Part shown: piece after piece, positions 41,020 to 48,946 of the stretch
How positions within the stretch are numbered: position 1 is the first letter of the stretch
Layout of the letters: each line of letters begins with the position of its first letter
From: Mycobacterium asiaticum DSM 44297
Lineage (GTDB): Bacteria > Actinomycetota > Actinomycetes > Mycobacteriales > Mycobacteriaceae
Assembly (NCBI RefSeq): GCF_000613245.1
Contig: NZ_HG964937.1
Location: 1,016,122 to 1,080,121 of the forward strand
Reading direction: 5' to 3'
DNA: 64,000 nucleotides
Position numbers and translations under genes: made by a program
The notes under the pieces: model-generated
What the model was told of the DNA's origin: nothing
Database searches by the model: none
The model's input: only the letters and a program-made list of their open reading frames with translations

Positions 41020-41025
41020 AGGCTA
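41020..41025 (-). promoter_or_regulatory. -10 hexamer of a leaderless promoter for lipB
   Basis: Minus-strand TAGCCT, 7 nt before GTG 41012. The 24-bp gap to the upstream PE gene contains it, so lipBA has its own promoter. Confidence 0.5.
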
Positions 41026-41036
41026 CCCGCCGCGGG

Positions 41037-41552
41037 TCAGGGCCCTATGTACGCCGGGTAGGAAATCGGCGAAAAGGTGAGTATTTCGGAAAAAAGCGTC
41101 ATGAATCGGGCCAGGGCCAGCAATTGAATGATGGGCAACAGGGGCCACAAAAAAGGCACCAAACCGAATAGCGCCGTGGCCATAACGTAGCCGGCCATTG
41201 TCTGCGCCAAGGTGTATCCGGCAACCGTGTAATAGTCGAGGACCGCGTTCGGCGACTGCAACAACGCGGCGATCAGATCCTCGGCGCTGGCATATGCCGA
41301 CCCGCTCGCGGTCAGGTTCGCAACGAACTGCTGGTGAAATGCCGCAGCCTCTCGCATTACCGTCTGATATTCCTGCGCGTGCTCGGACAGATGCTGAGCG
41401 ATGCTTACCGACACTTCATCCGCGGCCGCGGGGCTCAGCGCCAGGGTTGCGGGTGCAGCTAATCTGTGCGCCTCATCCAATGCGGAAACGATGTTGTCGA
41501 AATCTGCTGCGCCCGCCACCAGGCTGTCCGGTATCACGCTGACCTGTGACAC
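41037..41552 (-). CDS. PE family protein with hydrophobic C-terminus
   Basis: A 171-residue PE protein, the family of helical-hairpin proteins exported by type VII (ESX) systems. The PE domain (residues 1-95) is clear: PAAADEVSVSIAQHLSEHAQEYQ and an AAFHQQFVANL helix. The secretion motif YxxxD/E is met by YASAE near residue 87. The name-giving Pro-Glu is here Pro-Asp (VIPDSL). Instead of a Gly-rich tail, the C-terminal ~70 residues are hydrophobic (MATALFGLVPFLWPLLPII), suggesting membrane insertion or a partner interface. No PPE gene is adjacent. The DNA is visibly more A+T-rich than the lipA/lipB genes beside it. Start GTG 41552 has GAGGGG upstream. Confidence 0.85.
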   Translation of the reverse strand: MSQVSVIPDSLVAGAADFDNIVSALDEAHRLAAPATLALSPAAADEVSVSIAQHLSEHAQEYQTVMREAAAFHQQFVANLTASGSAYASAEDLIAALLQSPNAVLDYYTVAGYTLAQTMAGYVMATALFGLVPFLWPLLPIIQLLALARFMTLFSEILTFSPISYPAYIGP

Positions 41553-41718
41553 TTCTGCCCCTCACTCTCACCCAATTCGAGTGTGGCACCAGACGGCACT
41601 GTGCGACTGAGTATCGGAATACTTAAATCCATGCGCCGGTGCTGGACCGATGGTGCTCCGGCCGTACCAGACCCCCACTCACTACCCCGTCGGGAAGGCG
41701 CGCCGCCCGACTGGGGCG

Positions 41719-42378
41719 CTAAAGCTCCCCGCTCCCTTCCCGGAGAATCGTCTGGGGGTCCTCACTTTTCAGACTCGCTTTGACGTAATCCATCTTCTCC
41801 ATGATCGAACGCGCCTGGGTAAGAATCTTCGCGGCGTCGGCGCCCGGGATCACGACAGCCGTCGAACCCCTCGCGAAGATCACGTCTCCTGGGACCACCG
41901 TGACACCGCCGACCACAACGGGAACATCGGAAAGGTATGGCTGGATCTCGTTGCCCCCACCACGCACCGTCTCTCCGCGACAATAGGTAGCGAAGCCGTA
42001 GGTGTTGAGTTCGTCGTAGTCCCGCAGCATGCCGTCAGCGAGAATGCCTGCCATGCCGAGGTTTTCGACGCGGCTCAGCTTCGTCCCGCCGCCCAGCGAC
42101 GTTCGCTGGTAGCCGTTGGATGCCATCACCAACACCGCACCAGCCGGCTCGTGGTTGGCGATGGCCCGGTAGATGGCCGGCCCGAGGCTGTGCTTTGCCG
42201 GGTCCATCAAATCTCGACGCACCGGTAGAAACGAGACGGTGACCGCTGGCCCGATGAGGACACGTGCGCTGTCCGGGCTGTCCAGTTCGATGAGGTGGGC
42301 GCGGTGCTGGTAGCGCAGCGCCATGGCGTCAACCACGTCAGCGACGCCGAGGCCGGCAACTGTTTCGATCAGGTCCAT
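41719..42378 (-). CDS. RraA-like family protein
   Basis: A 219-residue member of the RraA/HMG-aldolase fold. Proteins of this fold include the RNase E inhibitor RraA, 4-hydroxy-4-methyl-2-oxoglutarate aldolases and demethylmenaquinone-methyltransferase-like annotations. The conserved core is visible: GPAVTVSFLPV, GAVLVMASNG, then GMAGILADGMLRDYDEL (the G-x-V-x-D-G-x-x-R-D region with the active-site Arg-Asp) and PGDVIFARGSTAVVIPG. Reaction uncertain: aldolase or oxaloacetate decarboxylase are the likely possibilities. It starts 3 bp after the stop of the flavodoxin-like gene, so they form one operon. The region is absent from the gene order I recall for M. tuberculosis. Confidence 0.78.
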   Translation of the reverse strand: MDLIETVAGLGVADVVDAMALRYQHRAHLIELDSPDSARVLIGPAVTVSFLPVRRDLMDPAKHSLGPAIYRAIANHEPAGAVLVMASNGYQRTSLGGGTKLSRVENLGMAGILADGMLRDYDELNTYGFATYCRGETVRGGGNEIQPYLSDVPVVVGGVTVVPGDVIFARGSTAVVIPGADAAKILTQARSIMEKMDYVKASLKSEDPQTILREGSGEL

Positions 42379-42381
42379 CGA

Positions 42382-43134
42382 TCACCCCGGCATGTTCTGC
42401 CGCATATGGTCGATCGCAAGCTTCATCGCCGCCATCTTGACCTTGTTGCCCTGCACCATCTTTGCGTTGTGTTCCGCGATGTTGACGGTGTAGGGATTGG
42501 CGCGCAACAATTTTGCCCCGAAAAGCAGATTGGTTGCCGTCAATTCCGCATTGCGGCGCACGTAGGGCGAAAGATCGCCGCCCGCCTCGATATAACTGGC
42601 GCCGGGTCCGGCATCGCCGACCCAGTAGAGATCGGTGTTGGGCGGCACCGTGACACCAAAGTGCAGCAGGTTGGCGAAAGTATTCGCGACGCAATCATGA
42701 CTGCCGTCCTCGTTGCCGGTCACCACGCAACCCGCAACCGTGCCATACAGCGGGAATTGACCGGTCCGTTCGCACATCACCGTTTTCGTGGTGCCGTCCA
42801 ATCGTTCGATCACACGTTGCATCACCGACGAGCGCACTCCCATCCAGATCGGCATGGCAGGCACGATGATGTTGCAGCGCTTGATCTTCTCCAGGATCAC
42901 CGGCCACTCGTCACCGTCGCCCTCATCGTTTCGAATGCCCGGTCGGACGTCGTAGTCGACCACGCGCACGATCTCTGTCTCGATATCCGGTTCGTAGGCC
43001 TTCAGCCGCTCGATTAGGAGATTGCAAAGCGCTTCGGTGTTGGAGACTTCCGGACCCTTCTTCAGGGTGCAGTTAAGGAAGAGCGCGTAGAGCGGCCCGG
43101 CCTTTTTCATATCGTAGAAGATCGATGACGTCAC
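42382..43134 (-). CDS. flavodoxin-like NAD(P)H-dependent FMN reductase family protein
   Basis: A 250-residue protein of the flavodoxin-like fold. Residues ~14-35 (LYALFLNCTLKKGPEVSNTEAL) correspond to the first strand and FMN-phosphate loop of NADPH-dependent FMN reductases. IVPAMPIWMGVRSSVMQRVIERLDG is the second flavin loop region, and VAGCVVTGNEDGSH the third. It probably binds FMN and transfers electrons; partner unknown. GTG 43134 has a GGAG site 7 nt upstream. Forms a two-gene operon with the RraA-like gene, which suggests that both act on one substrate. Codon use is less GC-rich than in neighbouring core genes. Confidence 0.78.
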   Translation of the reverse strand: MTSSIFYDMKKAGPLYALFLNCTLKKGPEVSNTEALCNLLIERLKAYEPDIETEIVRVVDYDVRPGIRNDEGDGDEWPVILEKIKRCNIIVPAMPIWMGVRSSVMQRVIERLDGTTKTVMCERTGQFPLYGTVAGCVVTGNEDGSHDCVANTFANLLHFGVTVPPNTDLYWVGDAGPGASYIEAGGDLSPYVRRNAELTATNLLFGAKLLRANPYTVNIAEHNAKMVQGNKVKMAAMKLAIDHMRQNMPG

Positions 43135-43224
43135 GCGTTTCTCCGTTGTTTTCCGTGGCGACCGGTAAGCGCCGAGAGCGAAGATACATCAGAGTCACGG
43201 GCTAAAGCGGTAAAGGCGCGGTTC

Positions 43225-44136
43225 TCAGTCGCCGTCGCGGCGGGCCGTGGCGTATTCGAGCGCCTCACCAATGGTGTTGTGATGGAAGCGAAAACCAGCC
43301 TTTTCCAGGGCGGTCGGAATGGCGCGCTGGCCGGTCAGCAGCCCCTCGTCGGCGAATTCGCCAAGGGCTGCGCGCACTGCGAAGCCAGGCACCGCCAACG
43401 GCGTGGGGCGGTTGACCGCGCGGCCGAAAGCGGTGGTGAACTCCGCATTGGTGACCGGGGCCGGGCCGGTCATGTTCACCGGCCCCGACAGCGCAGGGTT
43501 GGAGATCGCGAACAGCAGCGCCCGGACCTCGTCTTCCAAACTGATCCAGGACATGTACTGGCGGCCACTGCCCAGGCGGGCACCCAGGCCTACCGAGAAC
43601 ACCGGACGCATCATCCGCAACGCACCGCCCGCGGGCGCCAGCACCACGCCGGTGCGGGCCAGCACTACCCGGGTGCCGTCGTACTGCGCCGGCAAGGTTG
43701 CGGCTTCCCAGTCCACGCACAGCTGCGCCAGGAAACCCCTTCCGGCCGGCTCGCTTTCGTCGGCCACGCGGTCCTTGGTGTCGCCGTAGTAGCCCACCGC
43801 ACTGGCGTTGATCAAGGTGCCGACGCCGGCGTCGGCGACAGCGGCGGCGAGCACCTCGGTCGGCGCGATCCGGCTGTCCCGCAGGCTCTGCTTGAACGCA
43901 CCCGACCACCGGCGTTGACCGACGTTCACCCCGCACAGGTTGACCACCACGTCGACATCGGCGAGCGCGTCGGGATCGAACTCGCCGCTTTCGGGATTCC
44001 AATGCAGCTCTTCGGAATTCGCCGGGGTTCGGCGCACAATCCGCAGCACGTCGTGGTCGGCCGCGCGCAGCGCCGCGGTCAGCGCCGAGCCAATCAGGCC
44101 GGACGAACCCGCTATGGCGACAACGGCTTTGGCCAC
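43225..44136 (-). CDS. TIGR01777 epimerase / SDR39U1-like protein (Rv2216-like)
   Basis: A 303-residue extended short-chain dehydrogenase-like protein. The NAD(P)-binding motif is VAIAGSSGLIGSAL; the characteristic NLCGVNVGQRRWSGAFK and INASAVGYYGD follow, with the YxxxK tyrosine position altered as usual in this subgroup. The C-terminal domain (DUF1731-type) holds ALGEFADEGLLTGQRAIPTALEKAGF, a hallmark of TIGR01777 proteins. Physiological role unknown; the bacterial relatives are often called cell-division-inhibitor-like on weak grounds. The start codon is GTG with AAGGGGA upstream. It stands 35 bp downstream of dlaT on the same strand and may be co-transcribed. Confidence 0.87.
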   Translation of the reverse strand: MAKAVVAIAGSSGLIGSALTAALRAADHDVLRIVRRTPANSEELHWNPESGEFDPDALADVDVVVNLCGVNVGQRRWSGAFKQSLRDSRIAPTEVLAAAVADAGVGTLINASAVGYYGDTKDRVADESEPAGRGFLAQLCVDWEAATLPAQYDGTRVVLARTGVVLAPAGGALRMMRPVFSVGLGARLGSGRQYMSWISLEDEVRALLFAISNPALSGPVNMTGPAPVTNAEFTTAFGRAVNRPTPLAVPGFAVRAALGEFADEGLLTGQRAIPTALEKAGFRFHHNTIGEALEYATARRDGD

Positions 44137-44171
44137 AGTTCGGAGTCCCCTTCAGCCTGCTAGAGGCCCTG

Positions 44172-45962
44172 CTAAAGGCCCAAGTCGGCCTCGAACGCTC
44201 CCTCTTCGAGGCGGTGCTTGATGGTGGTCAGGAACCGGCCCGCGTCCGCGCCGTCGATGAGCCGGTGGTCGTAGGTCAGCGGGAAATAGCTGATCGAGCG
44301 GACGCCGATGGACTCGTTGCCGGCATCGTCGACGATCACCCGGGGCCGCTTGACGATGGCCCCGGTGCCCAGCATGGCGGCCTGCGGGGGCACCAGGATC
44401 GGGGTGTCGAACAGGGCGCCCTGACTGCCGATGTTGGTGATCGTGAAGGTGCCACCGGAGAGCTCGTCGGGCTTGAGCTTGTTGGTCCGGGCGCGGTTGG
44501 CGATGTCGGCGATCGCCCGGGCCAGACCGGCCAGCGACAGGTCCCCGGCGTTGTGGACGACGGGGGAGAGCAGACCCTGTTCGGTGTCTACGGCGAAGCC
44601 CAGGTGCTCGGCGTCGTAGTAGGTGATCTCCTTGCTTTCCTCGTTGTAGCTGGCGTTGACGTTCGGGTGAGCCTTGAGGGCGTCGATGACCGCCCGCGCG
44701 ATGAACGGCAGAAACGTCAGATTCACGCCCTCGCGCTCGGCGAAGGCCGCCTTCGCCCGTGCCCGCAGCGCCACGATCTTGGTCATGTCGATCTCGTGGG
44801 TCTGGGTGAGCTGCGCTGTCAGTTGCAGTGATTCGCGGGTCTTCTTCGCCGTGATCTGACGGATCCGGTTGGCCTTCTGGGTGGTGCCGCGCAGGTGTGC
44901 CAATGCGGACGACGGAGCCGGGGCCGACGCCTTGGCGGCCGCGGGAGCGGGGGCGGCCGGCGCCTTGGCGGGCTCCTCTTTGGGCTGTTGCTTCTTCTCC
45001 GCGGCGGCGAGCACGTCCTGCTTGCGGATGCGACCGCCCACACCGGTGCCGGTCACCTCGGCGAGGTCGATGTTGTGCTCGGAGGCCAGCTTTCGCACCA
45101 GCGGTGTCACGTAGGGCCCGCCGTCCGACTCGGACTTGGATTCCGGCTCGGGTTCCTTCTTGGATTCCGGCTCGGGTTCCTTCTTGGGCTTGGGTTCCGG
45201 CTTCGGCTCTTCCTTGGCCTCAGGTTCCGGTTCCGGTTCCGGTTCGGGTTCAGGTTCCGGTTCCGGTTCCGGTTCGGGCTTGGCCTCCGCCTTGGGTTCC
45301 GGCTTGGACTCCGCGGACCCGGCCGAGTCCGCGCTGCCGATCTTGGCCAGCTCGCCGCCCACCTGAACGACGTCGTCTTCTTCAGCGGTGATGCTGACCA
45401 GGACGCCGGCCACCGGGGACGGGATCTCGGTGTCGACCTTGTCGGTGGACACCTCCACCAACGGCTCGTCCACCTGCACGGAGTCGCCGACCTTCTTCAG
45501 CCATCGCGTCACCGTGCCCTCGGTGACCGATTCACCGAGCTCGGGCATGGTGACCGGGGTCGCGTCGCCACCACCGGACTTCTCCTGCTTGGGCTCCGGC
45601 TCGGGCTCCGGCTCGGGCTCCGGCTCCGGCTCGGGCTCCTCGCCGGCTTCCTCTTGAGCCGGCTCCTCGGCCTCGGCGGCGGGCTCCTCCTTCGACTCTG
45701 AGGAGTCGCCGCCATCACCGTCGTCCTCTCCGCCGATGATGGCGAGGTCGCCGCCAACCTCGACGGTGTCGTCCTCCTGGGCGATGATCTTGGTCAGCAC
45801 ACCCGCGGCCGGAGACGGGATCTCGGTGTCGACTTTGTCGGTGGAGACCTCGACAAGTGGCTCGTCGACCTCGACCGTGTCGCCTTCCTGCTTGAGCCAG
45901 CGAGTGACCGTTCCCTCGGTGACGCTCTCGCCGAGTGCCGGCATCTGGACGGAGAAGGCCAT
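44172..45962 (-). CDS. dlaT: dihydrolipoamide acyltransferase DlaT (E2)
   Basis: E2 core of pyruvate (and 2-oxo acid) dehydrogenase, which in M. tuberculosis also serves the AhpC/AhpD peroxynitrite reductase system. 596 residues. Two lipoyl domains (1-75 and ~120-200) each carry the lipoylated Lys in EVSTDKVDTEIPSP. The peripheral subunit-binding domain is TPLVRKLASEHNIDLAEVTG (~315-350). The catalytic domain ends with TYDHRLIDGADAG, the active-site His. The domains are joined by unusually long Pro-Glu/Ala/Lys linkers, making it ~45 residues longer than the M. tuberculosis protein as I recall. ATG 45962 has GGAG upstream. lipA/lipB, which modify it, are encoded nearby. Confidence 0.95.
   Translation of the reverse strand: MAFSVQMPALGESVTEGTVTRWLKQEGDTVEVDEPLVEVSTDKVDTEIPSPAAGVLTKIIAQEDDTVEVGGDLAIIGGEDDGDGGDSSESKEEPAAEAEEPAQEEAGEEPEPEPEPEPEPEPEPKQEKSGGGDATPVTMPELGESVTEGTVTRWLKKVGDSVQVDEPLVEVSTDKVDTEIPSPVAGVLVSITAEEDDVVQVGGELAKIGSADSAGSAESKPEPKAEAKPEPEPEPEPEPEPEPEPEPEAKEEPKPEPKPKKEPEPESKKEPEPESKSESDGGPYVTPLVRKLASEHNIDLAEVTGTGVGGRIRKQDVLAAAEKKQQPKEEPAKAPAAPAPAAAKASAPAPSSALAHLRGTTQKANRIRQITAKKTRESLQLTAQLTQTHEIDMTKIVALRARAKAAFAEREGVNLTFLPFIARAVIDALKAHPNVNASYNEESKEITYYDAEHLGFAVDTEQGLLSPVVHNAGDLSLAGLARAIADIANRARTNKLKPDELSGGTFTITNIGSQGALFDTPILVPPQAAMLGTGAIVKRPRVIVDDAGNESIGVRSISYFPLTYDHRLIDGADAGRFLTTIKHRLEEGAFEADLGL
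45128..45312 (-). repeat. Pro-Glu linker repeats within dlaT
   Basis: Low-complexity DNA made of GGTTCC/GGCTCG hexamers (EP codon pairs), plus a longer direct repeat encoding KKEPEPES twice (about 45137-45186). It codes for the second inter-domain linker; a similar, shorter EP run at about 45595-45645 codes for the first. Variation in copy number would change linker length without shifting the frame. Confidence 0.8.
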
Positions 45963-46165
45963 CTTTGTTGACTCCTCGAACGGTCGTCGGTCGGCGCAGG
46001 TCGACCTCTGGCTTACCACACAGTCGTGATCCGGATCCGGAACCCACGTAGATGTCAAAACTATCCTGTCACTCTGCCATCGGTCTGCTGCATTCAGCCC
46101 TTGCTACGGTGTGGCCACTGGCAGCGACAACAGGCCCAGCTGGAGGCCCAGGTAGCGGAGGTTTG

Positions 46166-47944
46166 ATGGCGGCAACACAGCACGCACCCCAGCAGTTCGT
46201 CGACAGCGCCGACGGCCATCGGATCGCGGTGTACGAAGAGGGTAACCGTGAGGGCCCGACCGTGGTCCTGGTGCACGGCTGGCCGGACTCCCACGTGCTG
46301 TGGGACGCGGTGGTTCCGCAGCTGGCGCAACGGTTTCGGGTGCTGCGCTACGACAACCGCGGCGTGGGGTTGTCGTCCACCCCCAAGCCTGTCGCCGCCT
46401 ACGCGATGGCCCGTTTCGCCGACGACTTTGCCGCCGTCATCGGCGAGTTGAGTCCGGGCCAACCGGTCCACGTGCTCGCCCACGACTGGGGCTCGGTGGG
46501 GGTCTGGGAGTACCTGAGCCGGCCCGGCGCCAGCGACCGGGTCGCGTCGTTCACCTCGGTGTCCGGCCCGGCCCACGATCAACTGGTCAACTTCATCTTC
46601 GGCGGTTTGCGCCGGCCGTGGCGGCTGCGGCACTTCACCGGAGCGCTCGACCAGGCGGTGCGGTTGAGCTACATGGCCCTGTTCTCGATCCCGGTGCTGG
46701 CGCCGCTGCTGCTGCGGCTGGCGTTCCGCAGTGCGGCCGTGCGGCGCGCGGTCGTCGACAACATTCCGGCCGACCAGATCCGCCACTCCGCCAACATCGC
46801 CAACGACGCCGCCAACTCCGTGAAGGTGTACCCGGCCAACTATTGGCGGTCCTATTCCGGCAAGTTTCGCCGCCAGGGTGTGCACGTCGTCGATGTGCCG
46901 GTGCAGCTCATCGTCAACACGCGGGACAAGTACGTGCGGACGGCCGGCTACGACGAAACGAGCCGCTGGGTGCCCCGACTGTGGCGGCGCGACATCAGGG
47001 CCGGCCACTTCTCGCCGATGTCACACCCGCAGGTGATGGCTACCGCCGTCCACGAACTGGCCGACCTGACCGAGGGCAAGCCGCCGAGCCGCGCCCTGCT
47101 GCGGGCCCAGGTGGGCCGTCCGCGCGACTACTTCGGCGACACTCTGGTCGCGGTCACCGGCGCGGGCAGCGGAATCGGGCGAGAGACCGCGTTCGCGTTC
47201 GCGCGGGAAGGCGCCGAGGTGGTGGTCAGCGACATCGATGAGGCCACCGTCAAGGAGACCGCGGCCGAGATCACCGCGCGCGGCGGCGTCGCGTATCCAT
47301 ATGTGCTGGATGTTTCCGACGCCGACGCGGTGGAGGCGTTCGCCGAGCGGGTCAGCGCCGAACACGGCCTCCCCGACATCGTCGTCAACAACGCCGGCAT
47401 CGGTCAGGCGGGCGGCTTCCTGGACACCCCCGCCGAGCAGTTCGACCGCGTGCTCGACGTCAATCTCGGTGGCGTCGTCAACGGCTGCCGGGCATTCGGG
47501 CGCCGGCTGGTCGAGCGCGGCACCGGCGGGCACATCGTCAACGTGTCGTCGATGGCCGCCTACGCCCCGCTGCAGTCGCTCAACGCCTACTGCACGTCCA
47601 AGGCGGCGACGTTCATGTTCTCGGACTGCCTACGCGCCGAACTCGACGCGGCCGACGTCGCGCTGACCACGATCTGCCCGGGCGTCATCAACACCAACAT
47701 CATCAACAACACCCGGTTCGACACCCGGGTCGACGTTGAAAAGGTCGACGACCGGCGCGGGCAATTGGGCAAGTTGTTCGCGCTGCGCCGCTACGGGCCC
47801 GACAAGGTGGCCACCGCGATCGTCTCGGCGGTCAAGAAGAACAAGCCCATCCGGCCCGTGACGTTCGAGGCCTACGCGCTCTACGGCGTCTCCCGGGTGC
47901 TGCCCCAGGCGCTGCGCAGTACCGCCCGCGCGCGGGTGATCTGA
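46166..47944 (+). CDS. ephD: EphD, alpha/beta-hydrolase fused to short-chain dehydrogenase
   Basis: A 592-residue two-domain protein. Residues ~10-300 form an epoxide-hydrolase-like alpha/beta hydrolase: oxyanion HGWPDSHVLW, nucleophile Asp107 in AHDWGSVG, and His in RAGHFSPMSHPQ. Residues ~320-592 form an SDR oxidoreductase: VTGAGSGIGRETA (cofactor loop), VNNAGIG and the catalytic YCTSKAA (YxxxK). In mycobacteria EphD has been linked to mycolic acid (epoxy/keto-mycolate) metabolism; that role here is inference. ATG 46166 has a GGAGG site 4 nt upstream. It diverges from dlaT, with 203 bp between starts. Confidence 0.93.
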   Translation: MAATQHAPQQFVDSADGHRIAVYEEGNREGPTVVLVHGWPDSHVLWDAVVPQLAQRFRVLRYDNRGVGLSSTPKPVAAYAMARFADDFAAVIGELSPGQPVHVLAHDWGSVGVWEYLSRPGASDRVASFTSVSGPAHDQLVNFIFGGLRRPWRLRHFTGALDQAVRLSYMALFSIPVLAPLLLRLAFRSAAVRRAVVDNIPADQIRHSANIANDAANSVKVYPANYWRSYSGKFRRQGVHVVDVPVQLIVNTRDKYVRTAGYDETSRWVPRLWRRDIRAGHFSPMSHPQVMATAVHELADLTEGKPPSRALLRAQVGRPRDYFGDTLVAVTGAGSGIGRETAFAFAREGAEVVVSDIDEATVKETAAEITARGGVAYPYVLDVSDADAVEAFAERVSAEHGLPDIVVNNAGIGQAGGFLDTPAEQFDRVLDVNLGGVVNGCRAFGRRLVERGTGGHIVNVSSMAAYAPLQSLNAYCTSKAATFMFSDCLRAELDAADVALTTICPGVINTNIINNTRFDTRVDVEKVDDRRGQLGKLFALRRYGPDKVATAIVSAVKKNKPIRPVTFEAYALYGVSRVLPQALRSTARARVI

Positions 47945-47964
47945 CGGCCGGTCGGTCCTGCGGT

Positions 47965-48312
47965 TTAGACGCCCGCGGGGGCGCCTCGAGAGCGGCGCAC
48001 CAGCAGCGGCCCGGCGACCGCGACCAAGCCGATCACTGTCAACGGGATCGTCCAGGCACGCCGGCTCGACAGCGACGACTCGCACGCAGCGACATAGTCG
48101 GTGTGCGGGACGATATCGTTGAGAATCGGAATGTTGGCCACGCTGCCATTGTTCGCGGCCCGGGCGCCTGCGTAATCGCTGACAATCCCGTTGCCGCAGC
48201 TAATAGTTCCGCCGTTGCTGTTCGCCACCTTCACGGGCACCAGCAGCCCGATAACGCCGGCCAGCAGAAGTACGGCGCCTACTGCAAGAATCAACCGTCG
48301 CACAGACATCAT
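47965..48312 (-). CDS. small two-TM membrane protein with extracytoplasmic cysteines
   Basis: A 115-residue protein with a membrane helix at residues ~5-27 (LILAVGAVLLLAGVIGLLVPV) and another at ~85-105 (AWTIPLTVIGLVAVAGPLLV). Between them is a ~55-residue loop with two cysteines (TISCGNG and AACESS), probably disulphide-bonded outside the membrane. The short C-terminus is Arg-rich and should be cytoplasmic. It resembles small mycobacterial membrane proteins of unknown function with a C-G-N/S-x(n)-A-C-E/D pattern. Two tandem ATG codons (48312, 48309) follow an AAAGG site. It converges on ephD, with 20 bp between stops. Confidence 0.7.
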   Translation of the reverse strand: MMSVRRLILAVGAVLLLAGVIGLLVPVKVANSNGGTISCGNGIVSDYAGARAANNGSVANIPILNDIVPHTDYVAACESSLSSRRAWTIPLTVIGLVAVAGPLLVRRSRGAPAGV

Positions 48313-48478
48313 CCCGGCCTTTCAGAGGAGTGCATTCTGTCGGTTCATGGTTTAGCCGTCGGAGCACTGGGCTAAACGCGGGGCGCACTGCTGGGGCCGC
48401 GCTGTCGGGGACGTGGCACTAAATCAGCGTGGGTGGGGTACTCGGACTCTCGAAGATCTCACGCCGAAAGGATTCGCG

Positions 48479-48943
48479 ATGACGCTGACCAAAGAACTGG
48501 CGACAGTCCGAGACGTTCAGGCGTCCCGCCAGGAGGTCTGGGACGTAATAGCCAACGGTTGGACCTACACGCAGTGGGTGGTGGGCAACAGCCGCACTCG
48601 CGCCGTGGACTCGAACTGGCCCGAGCCGGGGTCGACGATCCGGCATTCCGTGGGAGTGTGGCCCTTGGTGATCAACGACAAGACGGTCGTCGAAAGCTGC
48701 ACGCCGGGAGAGGAAATCGTGTTGAACGCCCGCGTCGGGCTGATGGGCGCGGCGCGAATAACGCTGCGGCTGCACGATATTCCGCAAGGGTGTCGGATCG
48801 AGATGCACGAGGTGCCCATCAGTGGACCAGCCGGCCTCATGCCCGATCGCCTGTCGCTGCTCGCCGTCTACCCCCGCAATCGCGAGTGCCTGTGGCGCCT
48901 GGGCGCCTTGGCCGAACGCCTCAAGCCAGACGAGGTCGACTAG
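48479..48943 (+). CDS. SRPBCC family (polyketide cyclase-like) protein
   Basis: A 154-residue START/Bet v1-like ligand-binding protein. The fold is visible as an N-terminal strand (TVRDVQASRQEVWDVIAN), a W-containing helix (WTYTQWVVGNSRTR), the loop DSNWPEPGSTIRHSVG and a C-terminal helix (RNRECLWRLGALAERL). Members bind hydrophobic ligands or act as cyclases; no catalytic residues can be assigned. ATG 48479 follows an AAAGGA site. The CrtI-like oxidoreductase starts 3 bp after its stop, so the two form an operon and may act on the same lipid-like substrate. Confidence 0.82.
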   Translation: MTLTKELATVRDVQASRQEVWDVIANGWTYTQWVVGNSRTRAVDSNWPEPGSTIRHSVGVWPLVINDKTVVESCTPGEEIVLNARVGLMGAARITLRLHDIPQGCRIEMHEVPISGPAGLMPDRLSLLAVYPRNRECLWRLGALAERLKPDEVD

Positions 48944-48946
48944 CGC

